Virus record (IMG/VR): IMGVR_UViG_3300033996_001434
Location: 1 to 22,289 of that record
Length of the DNA stretch: 22,289 nucleotides
Reading direction: 5' to 3' (one strand)
DNA from: a virus
Notes under the pieces: generated by a model
Databases searched by the model: none
What the model was told of the DNA's origin: nothing
What the model saw: only the letters and a program-made list of their open reading frames with translations
In this document: piece by piece, positions 11,367-18,633 of the stretch
Position numbering within the stretch: the stretch's first letter is position 1
Layout of the letters: the number at the start of each line of letters is the position of its first letter
Program-made: the position numbers and the translations under genes

Positions 11367-11634
11367 GCTACTTGTAACGGAGAACAAAAGTATTGATCCC
11401 GCACGATTTTACCGAAACCGAGTTCGTGTCTTTCTCGATAGAAACTACAACTATGGTATGTGGGTAGACGAAGACAAATTGTTTGACCTTTTGTCGCTGG
11501 AGCAGAAAAAACAGTACCTTGTTGACAGATCCTCTAGTGGATGCAAGTACAATGTTACACGAGAGGTAGCACAGAGGGTTCTTGCAGTGGGACACACTCA
11601 CCTCAGTAAGCAGAAACTTCGCCCATGCTTGTGA
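11359..11634 (+). CDS. Hypothetical protein downstream of the HTH gene (91 aa)
   Basis: An upstream in-frame ATG at 11335 exists. I choose 11359 because it follows GAGGAAG by five bases and gives the ATGATTGA overlap with the HTH gene. The sequence is basic and mixed alpha/beta: SIDPARFYRNRVRVFLDRNY, then WVDEDKLFDLLSLEQKKQYL, then NVTREVAQRVLAVGHTHLSK. It has no RelE/HigB signature that I recognise. Coupling to the HTH gene means it could be a partner (toxin or effector), but that is inference only. It overlaps the next gene by 10 bases. Confidence 0.6.
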   Translation: MIELLVTENKSIDPARFYRNRVRVFLDRNYNYGMWVDEDKLFDLLSLEQKKQYLVDRSSSGCKYNVTREVAQRVLAVGHTHLSKQKLRPCL

Positions 11635-11840
11635 CTCCTCGCAGGGTCGGTGACGCTGCTAGAAAAGTTATTGAGACACTTCGCGAGCTTGGTCTATCCC
11701 ACTTGTACAAAGAGGACCAAGTTCTGAGAGAGATGCTGGAAAAGTTTAACAGCAAGGACTCGTGGGGTTGGACCTCCCAGACTCTTGCCGATCACTGGCT
11801 GCAGAGCAATGGCTTGTGGGATTTGAACGACAATAATTAA
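11625..11840 (+). CDS. Hypothetical helical protein (71 aa)
   Basis: ATG 11625 lies 10 bases before the previous stop. It is all helical: RRVGDAARKVIETLRELGLS, then LREMLEKFNSKDSWGWTSQT, then LADHWLQSNGLW. The last part resembles a small winged-helix or helix-hairpin, but no family is clear. It ends the HTH-gene unit; a 46-base gap separates it from the topoisomerase gene. Confidence 0.55.
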   Translation: MLVTPRRVGDAARKVIETLRELGLSHLYKEDQVLREMLEKFNSKDSWGWTSQTLADHWLQSNGLWDLNDNN

Positions 11841-11886
11841 TACACCCTTCTTTAACAACCAAATTAGCTCAGCAATTACCCTTGAA

Positions 11887-13908
11887 ATGACAAACACTGT
11901 CAATGTAAACCTAGTCCAGCAAATTCAGGACGATTACCTTGCCTACTCGCTCAGTGTAATCGTGGGGCGAGCATTCCCCCGGTACACGGACGGGTGTAAG
12001 AGTATCTCTCGACGCATTGTAACAGCCATGAAGTGGCTCAACTTGAAGCCGGACGGTCGCTACATGAAGAGCGCTAGGGTAGAGGGGGAGGTTATGGGTA
12101 AATTGAGCCCCCACGGCGGAAGCTACAGCTCTATTGTCACTTTGGCTGCCCCATGGAATAATATGGCCCCGCTCGTAGACGGGCACGGGAATTGGGGGTC
12201 TTCGACAGACTCTGCGGCGTCGTCAAGGTACACTGAGTGCAAGCTCTCCCCTTTCGCCTGGGACTGCCTCCTCGACGACTCAGAAACCTGGGAGACGATG
12301 TCAAACTACGACGGTACGCTGCAGGAGCCAATCGAGTTGAACGCAAAGATCCCTTACGTTTTGCTCAATGGTCAAGAGGGCATTGGCGTGGGATACGCCT
12401 GTAAAATCGCCTCTCACAGTCTCCGTTCGATTGTTGAAGCAACCAAGCTGGTTTGCAAGGAAGCAACAACGTTTGAGGCACGCGCAGAGAACCTACGAAA
12501 AGCACGGGAGGTTCTCTCCCCTGACTTTCCAACTGGGACCCAGATTGTAAAAGACGATCAGTTGGAACAGTACTCACTAACAGGTATTGGCAGCATTCGC
12601 TGCATGGCGAAGGTTGAGATTGGTACCCAGACCCGTAGTGGAAAGGCAAAGGACCGTCCTTCCTTATCCTTTACGAACTTACCGCCAGGAACCAATCCTG
12701 AGAAAATCGGTGAGCAAGTGAAAAATGAGGTTGAGAAGGGAAGGATTGATGGTGTCGCTGAAGTCAATGACCTGTCCGATCTTACGGGGGACTGCGTTCA
12801 AATTGTGGCCAAGCCCGGTGTGAGCCCGGAAAAGCTAAGAGATCAACTTTACGCCTACACAGACCTTGATTCCAAGTTTTCAGCGAGAACCTTAGTTATC
12901 GACGGCACGAAGCCCGTAGAGCTCTCCCCGGTGGAAATTGTAGAGAAATGGGTGACATGGAGGTTGGGTAGATTACAAGTTAAATTCGAGAATGAGCTCA
13001 CTCATCGAGAGGCTCGCCTGGAAATTGTTCAGGGACTGCTCAAGGCCATTGACACGATGGACTTGATTATTAAGCGTATTCGTGCGGCAAAAGACAAGTC
13101 TGAGGCGAAAGTCGCTCTAACGACTGCACCTCTGAAGTTCTCGGATAAGCAAGCTGAGGCCATTCTAGACATGCGCTTGCGCCAGCTTACGAACCTTGAT
13201 CAAAACGATCTTATTGTCGAAGATAACTACCTTCAAGGCCGGATTCAAGAGCTGGTAGAGCTGTCCAGCGACGAAACCAGAGGGACTACCGCGAGACAAG
13301 TGTATATGCTCAATGAGCTGACCGAGATAGGAAAACGCCACGGAGAGGCTCGCCGAAGCCCCCTCATAGACCCCCCAACTGGCGGTGTGACCCGTGCTCC
13401 TGGGGAAAGCGTGAAGCGCCCTGCAGCCGCACCAAAGCCACGATTCCTGAAGATTGACTCGAAGAAGGGCACTGTTGAGCAGGTGAAAGGGCCACGTGGA
13501 GCTCTTGTCGTAGACCCCAAAGACAAGGTTATTCTTATGACTGAGGACGGGACACTGAAAAAGGTGTCAGCAACCTTCAAGGGAGTTATCTCAACAGCGT
13601 ACTCCGCTGTTTGCTTGGCGAAGAAGGAGTCCGACGTTTCCTCGAAAAAGTACCTAGTTGTGCTCGAACTCGACGGGCAGCTCAAGGCACTGACCCTGAG
13701 CGGAGAAGACCTTTGCAAGGTGACGAGTAAAGGCAAGAGATGGCTACCCGAAGGTTCCACACTGAGGCACTTTGGAGAGGGGGGTTTCACCCTGGACTGG
13801 GTTTCAACTCGAAAGAAGGCAATGAAACTCGACCTGTCAGTAAAGCTCGGGAAGCCGGGGGGCAAAGGAATTAAAGTCGCAAATATAGATGAGGTGAAAC
13901 TACCTTAG
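11887..13908 (+). CDS. Type IIA DNA topoisomerase subunit A (GyrA/ParC-like), 673 aa
   Basis: DYLAYSLSVIVGRAFPRYTD (16-35), then SRRIVTAMKWL, SPHGGSYSSIV (H76) and LVDGHGNWGS (97-106) match the breakage-reunion core. The catalytic Tyr is Y115 in SRYTE, with R114 before it as in GyrA R121/Y122. The coiled-coil/gate region runs to about 500. A C-terminal domain of about 170 residues (FLKIDSKKGTVEQVKGPRGA onward) ends with GKPGGKGIKV (655-664), which resembles the GyrA-box GGKG. Length lies between T4 gp52 (about 440) and ParC (about 750). The ATPase (GyrB-like) subunit is not in the window. It probably relieves supercoils during phage replication. Canonical QRRI and HPHG positions are partly altered (ISRRI, SPHG). 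Confidence 0.93.
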   Translation: MTNTVNVNLVQQIQDDYLAYSLSVIVGRAFPRYTDGCKSISRRIVTAMKWLNLKPDGRYMKSARVEGEVMGKLSPHGGSYSSIVTLAAPWNNMAPLVDGHGNWGSSTDSAASSRYTECKLSPFAWDCLLDDSETWETMSNYDGTLQEPIELNAKIPYVLLNGQEGIGVGYACKIASHSLRSIVEATKLVCKEATTFEARAENLRKAREVLSPDFPTGTQIVKDDQLEQYSLTGIGSIRCMAKVEIGTQTRSGKAKDRPSLSFTNLPPGTNPEKIGEQVKNEVEKGRIDGVAEVNDLSDLTGDCVQIVAKPGVSPEKLRDQLYAYTDLDSKFSARTLVIDGTKPVELSPVEIVEKWVTWRLGRLQVKFENELTHREARLEIVQGLLKAIDTMDLIIKRIRAAKDKSEAKVALTTAPLKFSDKQAEAILDMRLRQLTNLDQNDLIVEDNYLQGRIQELVELSSDETRGTTARQVYMLNELTEIGKRHGEARRSPLIDPPTGGVTRAPGESVKRPAAAPKPRFLKIDSKKGTVEQVKGPRGALVVDPKDKVILMTEDGTLKKVSATFKGVISTAYSAVCLAKKESDVSSKKYLVVLELDGQLKALTLSGEDLCKVTSKGKRWLPEGSTLRHFGEGGFTLDWVSTRKKAMKLDLSVKLGKPGGKGIKVANIDEVKLP

Positions 13909-13949
13909 GACGAAAAACGGAGTGAAACCGGGTAAAATTGGGTACGGGA

Positions 13950-13978
13950 CTTTACGTAGGATCTTGCCCGGCTAAACT
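13950..13978 (+). promoter_or_regulatory. Weak candidate promoter upstream of 13999
   Basis: CTTTAC (13950-13955), a 17-base spacer and TAAACT (13973-13978), preceded by CCGGC. The ATG at 13999 is 26 bases downstream, close to the 28-30 base spacing of the better modules. There is no clear inverted repeat here. The -10 is poor, so confidence is low. Confidence 0.3.
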
Positions 13979-13998
13979 CTTAATAGTTGAACAGAACC

Positions 13999-14544
13999 AT
14001 GACTGTAGTCTATCCGGTTTCCAGGTTACTTTCAAACCCCCGAATTTTCCTAGCTATCTCAAATCATTTGGGAGGAGTTCTAGATGCAGAGGTACTGAGA
14101 GACGTTTTTTACGAACTCCTGGAAGTAGAAATTAACGGGTCTCCTGACGAAGAATGTGAGTTTTCCGCAGAAGAGGCGTGCTTTGAAGTTGAGGAGGACG
14201 GGCTTGTTTACCATATCTACTTTGACACGGGTGCGTCGTTCAAACTCGAAGTTACAGAAGACGGTTTCCACCCTCAAATTTCCACCGAGTTTGAGTTGGC
14301 GACAGCATCTGCAGTGAACAACCGGCTCATCTCAGCAATCGAAGACTCCCACCCGGAGCTCAAAGACGATATTTCGTTCGAGCACCCCCCAACACCGGGA
14401 AACAGCTTCTTAAGTTCAAAAGACGGGGAAGGATTCTCCGGTAGTTTTCACCTTCGATCGGACCCCGACAAAAAGTTTTCCTTTACAATAACCTCAGTAG
14501 ACCCTGAGTCTGACCACTTAGAAGCCAAAATCAAACCCCTTTAA
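13999..14544 (+). CDS. Hypothetical acidic beta-rich protein (181 aa)
   Basis: ATG 13999 (MTVVYPVSRLLSNPRIF) is chosen over TTG 13987. It is strongly acidic. Beta-like segments are GLVYHIYFDTGASFKLEVTE and, near the end, FSGSFHLRSDPDKKFSFTIT. The first 45 residues are hydrophobic and helical (NHLGGVLDAEVLRDVFYELL). No motif is recognised. It sits between the topoisomerase and a coiled-coil protein upstream of the polymerase, so a replication-linked role is possible but unsupported. Confidence 0.6.
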   Translation: MTVVYPVSRLLSNPRIFLAISNHLGGVLDAEVLRDVFYELLEVEINGSPDEECEFSAEEACFEVEEDGLVYHIYFDTGASFKLEVTEDGFHPQISTEFELATASAVNNRLISAIEDSHPELKDDISFEHPPTPGNSFLSSKDGEGFSGSFHLRSDPDKKFSFTITSVDPESDHLEAKIKPL

Positions 14545-14556
14545 AGCGAAACACCC

Positions 14557-15423
14557 ATGATGGATAACATAGTGTTTGCAACCGATAGCATGAGGTCTTC
14601 GGTTTCTTCACTCAAGAAAAAAATATCAAATTTCAAGATCAGCATCGAACAACTCAGTTCGGAAGTAGAAAAAATTGATACAAAGTTTGACAAGCTTTTA
14701 ACACAAACTGAGATATACAAGGCTAAGCTAGAACGAGAAATGGGTCGCGAGGTGAGGCGTCTTGAGCTTGAACTTACCAAGCTTCGAAAACAAGTGAAAG
14801 AGTCACTCCCCCCTGAATCTCCTTTGGAGGACGAGACAGAGCTCGGAATAGCGTCAACACTTGCCATTATCGAGTGCCTTCTGAGGCATATCTGCGAAGG
14901 AGCAGACGACTTTAGGCTAATGAGCTACTCCTTCCTCTTCCCGGCTGTGATAGAAAGAGTTGCATCGTCTGACGACCCCGCGTACTTCATGGAAACTCTC
15001 CCAGAGTCTGCACAAGTTGTGATTGACCGGGGGAGGCAGTACGTTGCATACCTAAGAGGAGACTGCAAAACTCACGTCACAGATCCCGACGCATGGGAGC
15101 AATACATAGACCAAGTTACAGACTGGTGGAGGAACGACGCTCTTCCTTTGCTTTACGGGCAACGAGACGAACAATGGGACACAGACGTCCCGCTCTCTCT
15201 TGTTGAGATTCTAATGTGGCGTGACGAACCGGGTGAGCGACCCCTACACTTCTCACCGATTTTCGACGCCTACGAAACCTACAAGCTTCACAAAGACGCT
15301 GTTTACACAAGCAGCGGTGTTCGAGCTTTCGACCTAAAAATGCACAAATTCGACTCCGGAGCCCCCGAGGAAGAAGTGAAGCCCCCAGTCATTCTGACAC
15401 GACCTGTTTACAGGAAGCCTTAA
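14557..15423 (+). CDS. Coiled-coil hypothetical protein next to the polymerase (288 aa)
   Basis: Residues 12-82 form a long heptad-rich coiled coil (SSLKKKISNFKISIEQLSSE, then KIDTKFDKLLTQTEIYKAKL, then EVRRLELELTKLRKQVKESL). Residues 90-288 form a globular Trp- and Tyr-rich domain (ADDFRLMSYSFLFPAVIERV; QYIDQVTDWWRNDALPLLYG). Start ambiguity: ATG 14557 or ATG 14560. A perfect hairpin GGAAGC/GCTTCC spans its stop. The polymerase gene starts 57 bases downstream. I recognise no family; oligomerisation via the coiled coil is likely. Confidence 0.65.
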   Translation: MMDNIVFATDSMRSSVSSLKKKISNFKISIEQLSSEVEKIDTKFDKLLTQTEIYKAKLEREMGREVRRLELELTKLRKQVKESLPPESPLEDETELGIASTLAIIECLLRHICEGADDFRLMSYSFLFPAVIERVASSDDPAYFMETLPESAQVVIDRGRQYVAYLRGDCKTHVTDPDAWEQYIDQVTDWWRNDALPLLYGQRDEQWDTDVPLSLVEILMWRDEPGERPLHFSPIFDAYETYKLHKDAVYTSSGVRAFDLKMHKFDSGAPEEEVKPPVILTRPVYRKP

Positions 15424-15430
15424 AGCTTCC
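15413..15430 (+). other. Perfect hairpin across the stop codon before the polymerase gene
   Basis: GGAAGC (15413-15418) and GCTTCC (15425-15430) form a 6-bp stem with the loop CTTAAA containing the stop codon. There is no T tract after it, so it is not a classical intrinsic terminator. It may stabilise or punctuate the transcript before the polymerase gene. Confidence 0.45.
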
Positions 15431-15458
15431 GATACGACAACCCCCCCTACGATAAACT
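15430..15458 (+). promoter_or_regulatory. Weak candidate promoter for the polymerase gene
   Basis: TAAACT (15453-15458) lies 27 bases before ATG 15480, the same distance seen at the stronger modules. The 17-base-spaced -35 (CGATAC) is poor, and the spacer contains a C7 tract. It is offered mainly because the position matches. Confidence 0.25.
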
Positions 15459-15479
15459 AAATCATAACAATTCAACGAC

Positions 15480-18410
15480 ATGAGAACCAGCGAACTCGGC
15501 TACCCTGTCCTGTCTACCCCACTGCACACTAAGGTTTTCGGCAAACAAAAGGCAGCTTCAATGGGAGTTAAGGCACGTCAAAAGGCCGAGCGACTCTTAA
15601 AGCAATTTGGTATATCTGTCCCTGTTGATCACCCGGACAACCTGTACGATGGTCCCTTGCCCCTTCCAAGCTTAAGGGGTAGCAATTTACAGGAGCACTT
15701 TGAAAACATAGCAACAGAGCAGGTAGGGGTGTACAAAACCCTTGCGAATTCTCTAGCGGGGTGCAAACTCCCAAAACTCCCTGCAGTTTCCGACTTCGTC
15801 TATCAGGCGGGATGGACACGCTATGAGTTTGTAGACGGAAAGTTTCTTGTAGAGTCCGTACCATGCCCACTCGAAGAAGCTTTCACGTACGACACTGAAA
15901 CCTTCGTAAAAGCGGGTGCGTTTCCGATTATTGGGACGGCGCTAAGTGAAAAAGCAACCTACATTTGGCTCGCGGCAGAGCTTATTGACCCAACCATACC
16001 GGAGGAAGAGTGGGACCAACACGATCTCATTCCCATTGGTGAGAACAGGTTTGTAGCGGGACACAATATTAGCTACGACCGAGTGAGAACACGGGAAGGA
16101 TACTCACTTAGCCGTAACAAGCCTGAAAACTTCTACTTTGACACACTCTCCGCGCATATTGGAGTGTCGGGTTTGGCCTCAGGTCAACGGTGGTTGTACC
16201 TTCTTGCGGCGAAAGACCCCGAAAACCTGACTGAAGAGGAAAAGAGAAAACTCAGGTATGCTCCAAAGTGGCTAGACGAGGGATCAACAAACAGTTTGGT
16301 GCAATGCTACAACTTTCACGTTTACGAGGTTCGTAAGTACTTCGGCGATGACACTGTCCGCCCACTCAACCAAGGGGACAAAAAGGTACGGGACATTTTT
16401 GTAGACGCTACGCATATCTCGCAAATCACCGCAGTTCTTGAGAAGGCCGTAGAATACGCGGTAAGGGATGCTTTTTACACGGCGGAGCTTTTTCAGGCTT
16501 TGTGGCCGAAGTATCTCGATAGCACTCCCTCAATGGTGGGCCTTTGCGGCCACTACCACTTAAACGGCTCGGTCGTACCCCTGGTAGAAAACTGGGCTGA
16601 GTGGATTCAGAACACAGAAAGAGTGTTCCATGAGCACAGCCAGGAAATGACTGAGTTGTGCAGGGAGCTCGTATGGAAGACGTACAACGAGTGGAAGGCT
16701 GTCCTCAACAGCGTGGAGGACCCGGAGCGGGGCCTCGCGAAAGCACAGGAGTGGGCAGAGCAAGACCCTTGGGTGTCTCAGCTTAATTGGGAGCTTTGGA
16801 GTAGAAAAGGTAAGTACGCGTGGGTCCCTACTTGGGTGCAACCCTTTGTGAAAGATCCGCAACAACACATCGGAGTGAAGTCTCAATTGGCTCACTTGCT
16901 GTTGAAGCTCAAATACGAGGGATCACACATTGTTCAAACCAAAACAGAGGGCTGGTGCTACTACGATGAAACAGGTAGCCTTGTAAAAGTTCCCCACCCC
17001 AAAGGAACCGGGGATAATACCGGAGTGTTACTCAGCAAGGACTTTGTCCAAGATATGGAAACCGGGAGGCTAAGTAGCGATCTCCCTGAAGCTAAGAGAG
17101 CTCTGGAGATTTCAAACGCTATTTCTTACTGGACTTCTGTTCGTAAGCGGGTGATGGACCGGATCTTCCTCCGCGCTGAAAACCCGCATGGTTCATCCGC
17201 CCTGGTGACTCTTCCTGAGATTCTCTGCCACGGAACGGTAACTCGCAGAACAGTTGAAAGCTTGATGGCAACCATGTGCTCCACGAAAAACTGGAGAATT
17301 GGCACGGAGTTGAAAACACGAGTGCAGGCCCCCGAAGGCTGGAAAATTGTAAGCGCCGACTACGATGGTCAAGAGCTTCAGATCGCATCCATATACAGCG
17401 ATACTTGGGAAGGTGGCTTTGTCGGGTGCTCGCCGATGGGGTACAACGTCCTGTCTGGGTCCAAGGAAAACGGCACTGATCCTCACACCGCTCTTGCTCG
17501 TGCTATTCTCCCTGAGATGTATAAGGGGCTTGTGTGGGACAGGAAGCTAGGAATTTGTTACAGTCATGAGAGTGAACCGTTGAATGTACCAAATTGTGTA
17601 AAGGCTGGAGAAAAATGGTTAAGCCCAATTGAACCCCAGTTGTACAAACTCCTGGCGAAAGCCAGAGACCTGAGTAAGATTGTCGGTTTTGCAACCTTGT
17701 ACGGGGGGAGCGTAAGAGCCCTGAGCACTCCAATTCGACGAACTTTTCCTGAGAAAGGAGAGAGAGAAGTTAAGGATTTCGCACTGAAAGCACTGTCCTC
17801 GAAAAAAGGTGTTCTTGTGAATGGAGTGTATGAAGGTGGTTCTGACTCCGGCGCATTCAACTTGATGGAGCAAATATCCATGAAGACAAAGGTCCCTCAG
17901 CTACCCTGCCTTGGTACCAAAATTTCGACTGCAATGCGACCTGCGGCAGTTGGGACCGACTTTAGGACAGGACGCACAAACTGGGCCATCCAGGCATCGG
18001 GTGCCGAAATTCTATCCATAACGCTCACGGCTGTCGCGTGGCTAGCGGAAGAGTACAAAATTCCCTACCGCTTCATTATCAGCATTCATGATGAACTCCA
18101 CTTCATGACCCCTGAGAGGTACGCCACTCAGTTTGCCGTGCTGTTTCAAATTGCCCATCTTTATACCTGGGCGAATTTCCATAGCGCAATGGACATACCG
18201 GAGCTTCCACTGAGTCGTGCTTTCTTCTCCTCAGTAGCAATTGACTCTCGGATTCGTAAGTCCCCAAAAGAGTGCACGGTAACACCTTCAAACCCCCACG
18301 GTGCGAAAGAACCTAACGGAGTTGAGTACTCGATGACCGAACTCGGTGAGATTGGGGCTGTAGACAAGCTAAAGACACGATACGAAGCTATTCAAAAAGG
18401 ATTGATTTGA
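15480..18410 (+). CDS. Family-A DNA polymerase, mitochondrial Pol gamma-like (976 aa)
   Basis: A replicative polymerase with an active proofreading domain. Exo I is YDTET (D138, E140), Exo II GHNISYD (D200) then FDT (D221), and Exo III YAVRD (Y326, D330). RWLYLLAAK follows at 237-245. After a long spacer come GTVTRRTVES (585-594) and TELKTRVQAPEGWKIVSADY (609-628). Motif A is SADYDGQEL (D627), motif B R729-K733-F737-Y741-G742, and motif C SIHDE (D871). The end has AFFSSVAIDSRIRK then TPSNPHG. These match POLG (GHNVSFDRA, GTITRRAVE, GADVDSQEL, AFFSAVDID, TPSNP) better than Pol I or T7. It is shorter than human POLG (about 1239). It has a roughly 50-residue insertion at 676-727 between motifs A and B. 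F737 replaces the POLG Tyr951. Confidence 0.93.
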   Translation: MRTSELGYPVLSTPLHTKVFGKQKAASMGVKARQKAERLLKQFGISVPVDHPDNLYDGPLPLPSLRGSNLQEHFENIATEQVGVYKTLANSLAGCKLPKLPAVSDFVYQAGWTRYEFVDGKFLVESVPCPLEEAFTYDTETFVKAGAFPIIGTALSEKATYIWLAAELIDPTIPEEEWDQHDLIPIGENRFVAGHNISYDRVRTREGYSLSRNKPENFYFDTLSAHIGVSGLASGQRWLYLLAAKDPENLTEEEKRKLRYAPKWLDEGSTNSLVQCYNFHVYEVRKYFGDDTVRPLNQGDKKVRDIFVDATHISQITAVLEKAVEYAVRDAFYTAELFQALWPKYLDSTPSMVGLCGHYHLNGSVVPLVENWAEWIQNTERVFHEHSQEMTELCRELVWKTYNEWKAVLNSVEDPERGLAKAQEWAEQDPWVSQLNWELWSRKGKYAWVPTWVQPFVKDPQQHIGVKSQLAHLLLKLKYEGSHIVQTKTEGWCYYDETGSLVKVPHPKGTGDNTGVLLSKDFVQDMETGRLSSDLPEAKRALEISNAISYWTSVRKRVMDRIFLRAENPHGSSALVTLPEILCHGTVTRRTVESLMATMCSTKNWRIGTELKTRVQAPEGWKIVSADYDGQELQIASIYSDTWEGGFVGCSPMGYNVLSGSKENGTDPHTALARAILPEMYKGLVWDRKLGICYSHESEPLNVPNCVKAGEKWLSPIEPQLYKLLAKARDLSKIVGFATLYGGSVRALSTPIRRTFPEKGEREVKDFALKALSSKKGVLVNGVYEGGSDSGAFNLMEQISMKTKVPQLPCLGTKISTAMRPAAVGTDFRTGRTNWAIQASGAEILSITLTAVAWLAEEYKIPYRFIISIHDELHFMTPERYATQFAVLFQIAHLYTWANFHSAMDIPELPLSRAFFSSVAIDSRIRKSPKECTVTPSNPHGAKEPNGVEYSMTELGEIGAVDKLKTRYEAIQKGLI

Positions 18411-18418
18411 GACTAACT

Positions 18419-18616
18419 ATGAAAACACCCATCAAGATCAAAAAGCCACGAGTTCAATCCGCAGACATATACCCATGCAGAACAAAAGTAGGCATGTACT
18501 GGTGGCCGATCCCGTTTGACAAGAACGGAAGATTCATCCCGTCGTCTGTGGACTGTTTGTACTCACAAGAGTACTTCTCCCAAGGTGATGCAATTCGCAT
18601 GCTTCGTTCTCTATAA
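18419..18616 (+). CDS. Small hypothetical protein (65 aa)
   Basis: It starts at ATG 18419, nine bases after the polymerase stop. A basic start (MKTPIKIKKPRVQSADIYPC) is followed by an aromatic beta-like stretch (GMYWWPIPFDKNGRFIPSSV) and a helical end (EYFSQGDAIRMLRSL). No family recognised. It lies at the boundary between the replication and virion genes. Confidence 0.55.
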   Translation: MKTPIKIKKPRVQSADIYPCRTKVGMYWWPIPFDKNGRFIPSSVDCLYSQEYFSQGDAIRMLRSL

Positions 18617-18633
18617 CTAACAAGAGCTTAATT

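Noticed and set aside
13245-13865. A 206-codon open frame on the minus strand
   Set aside because: It is fully antisense to the C-terminal domain of the topoisomerase gene, with low-complexity Ser/Pro/Val-rich sequence typical of shadows.
15424-15479. Intrinsic terminator before the polymerase gene
   Set aside because: The GGAAGC/GCTTCC hairpin at 15413-15430 is perfect, but no T tract follows, so it was listed only as a hairpin.
17550-17660. Intein within the polymerase
   Set aside because: The extra segment between motifs A and B is only about 50 residues and lacks N- and C-terminal splicing motifs (no Cys/Ser start block and no HN-Cys/Ser/Thr end).
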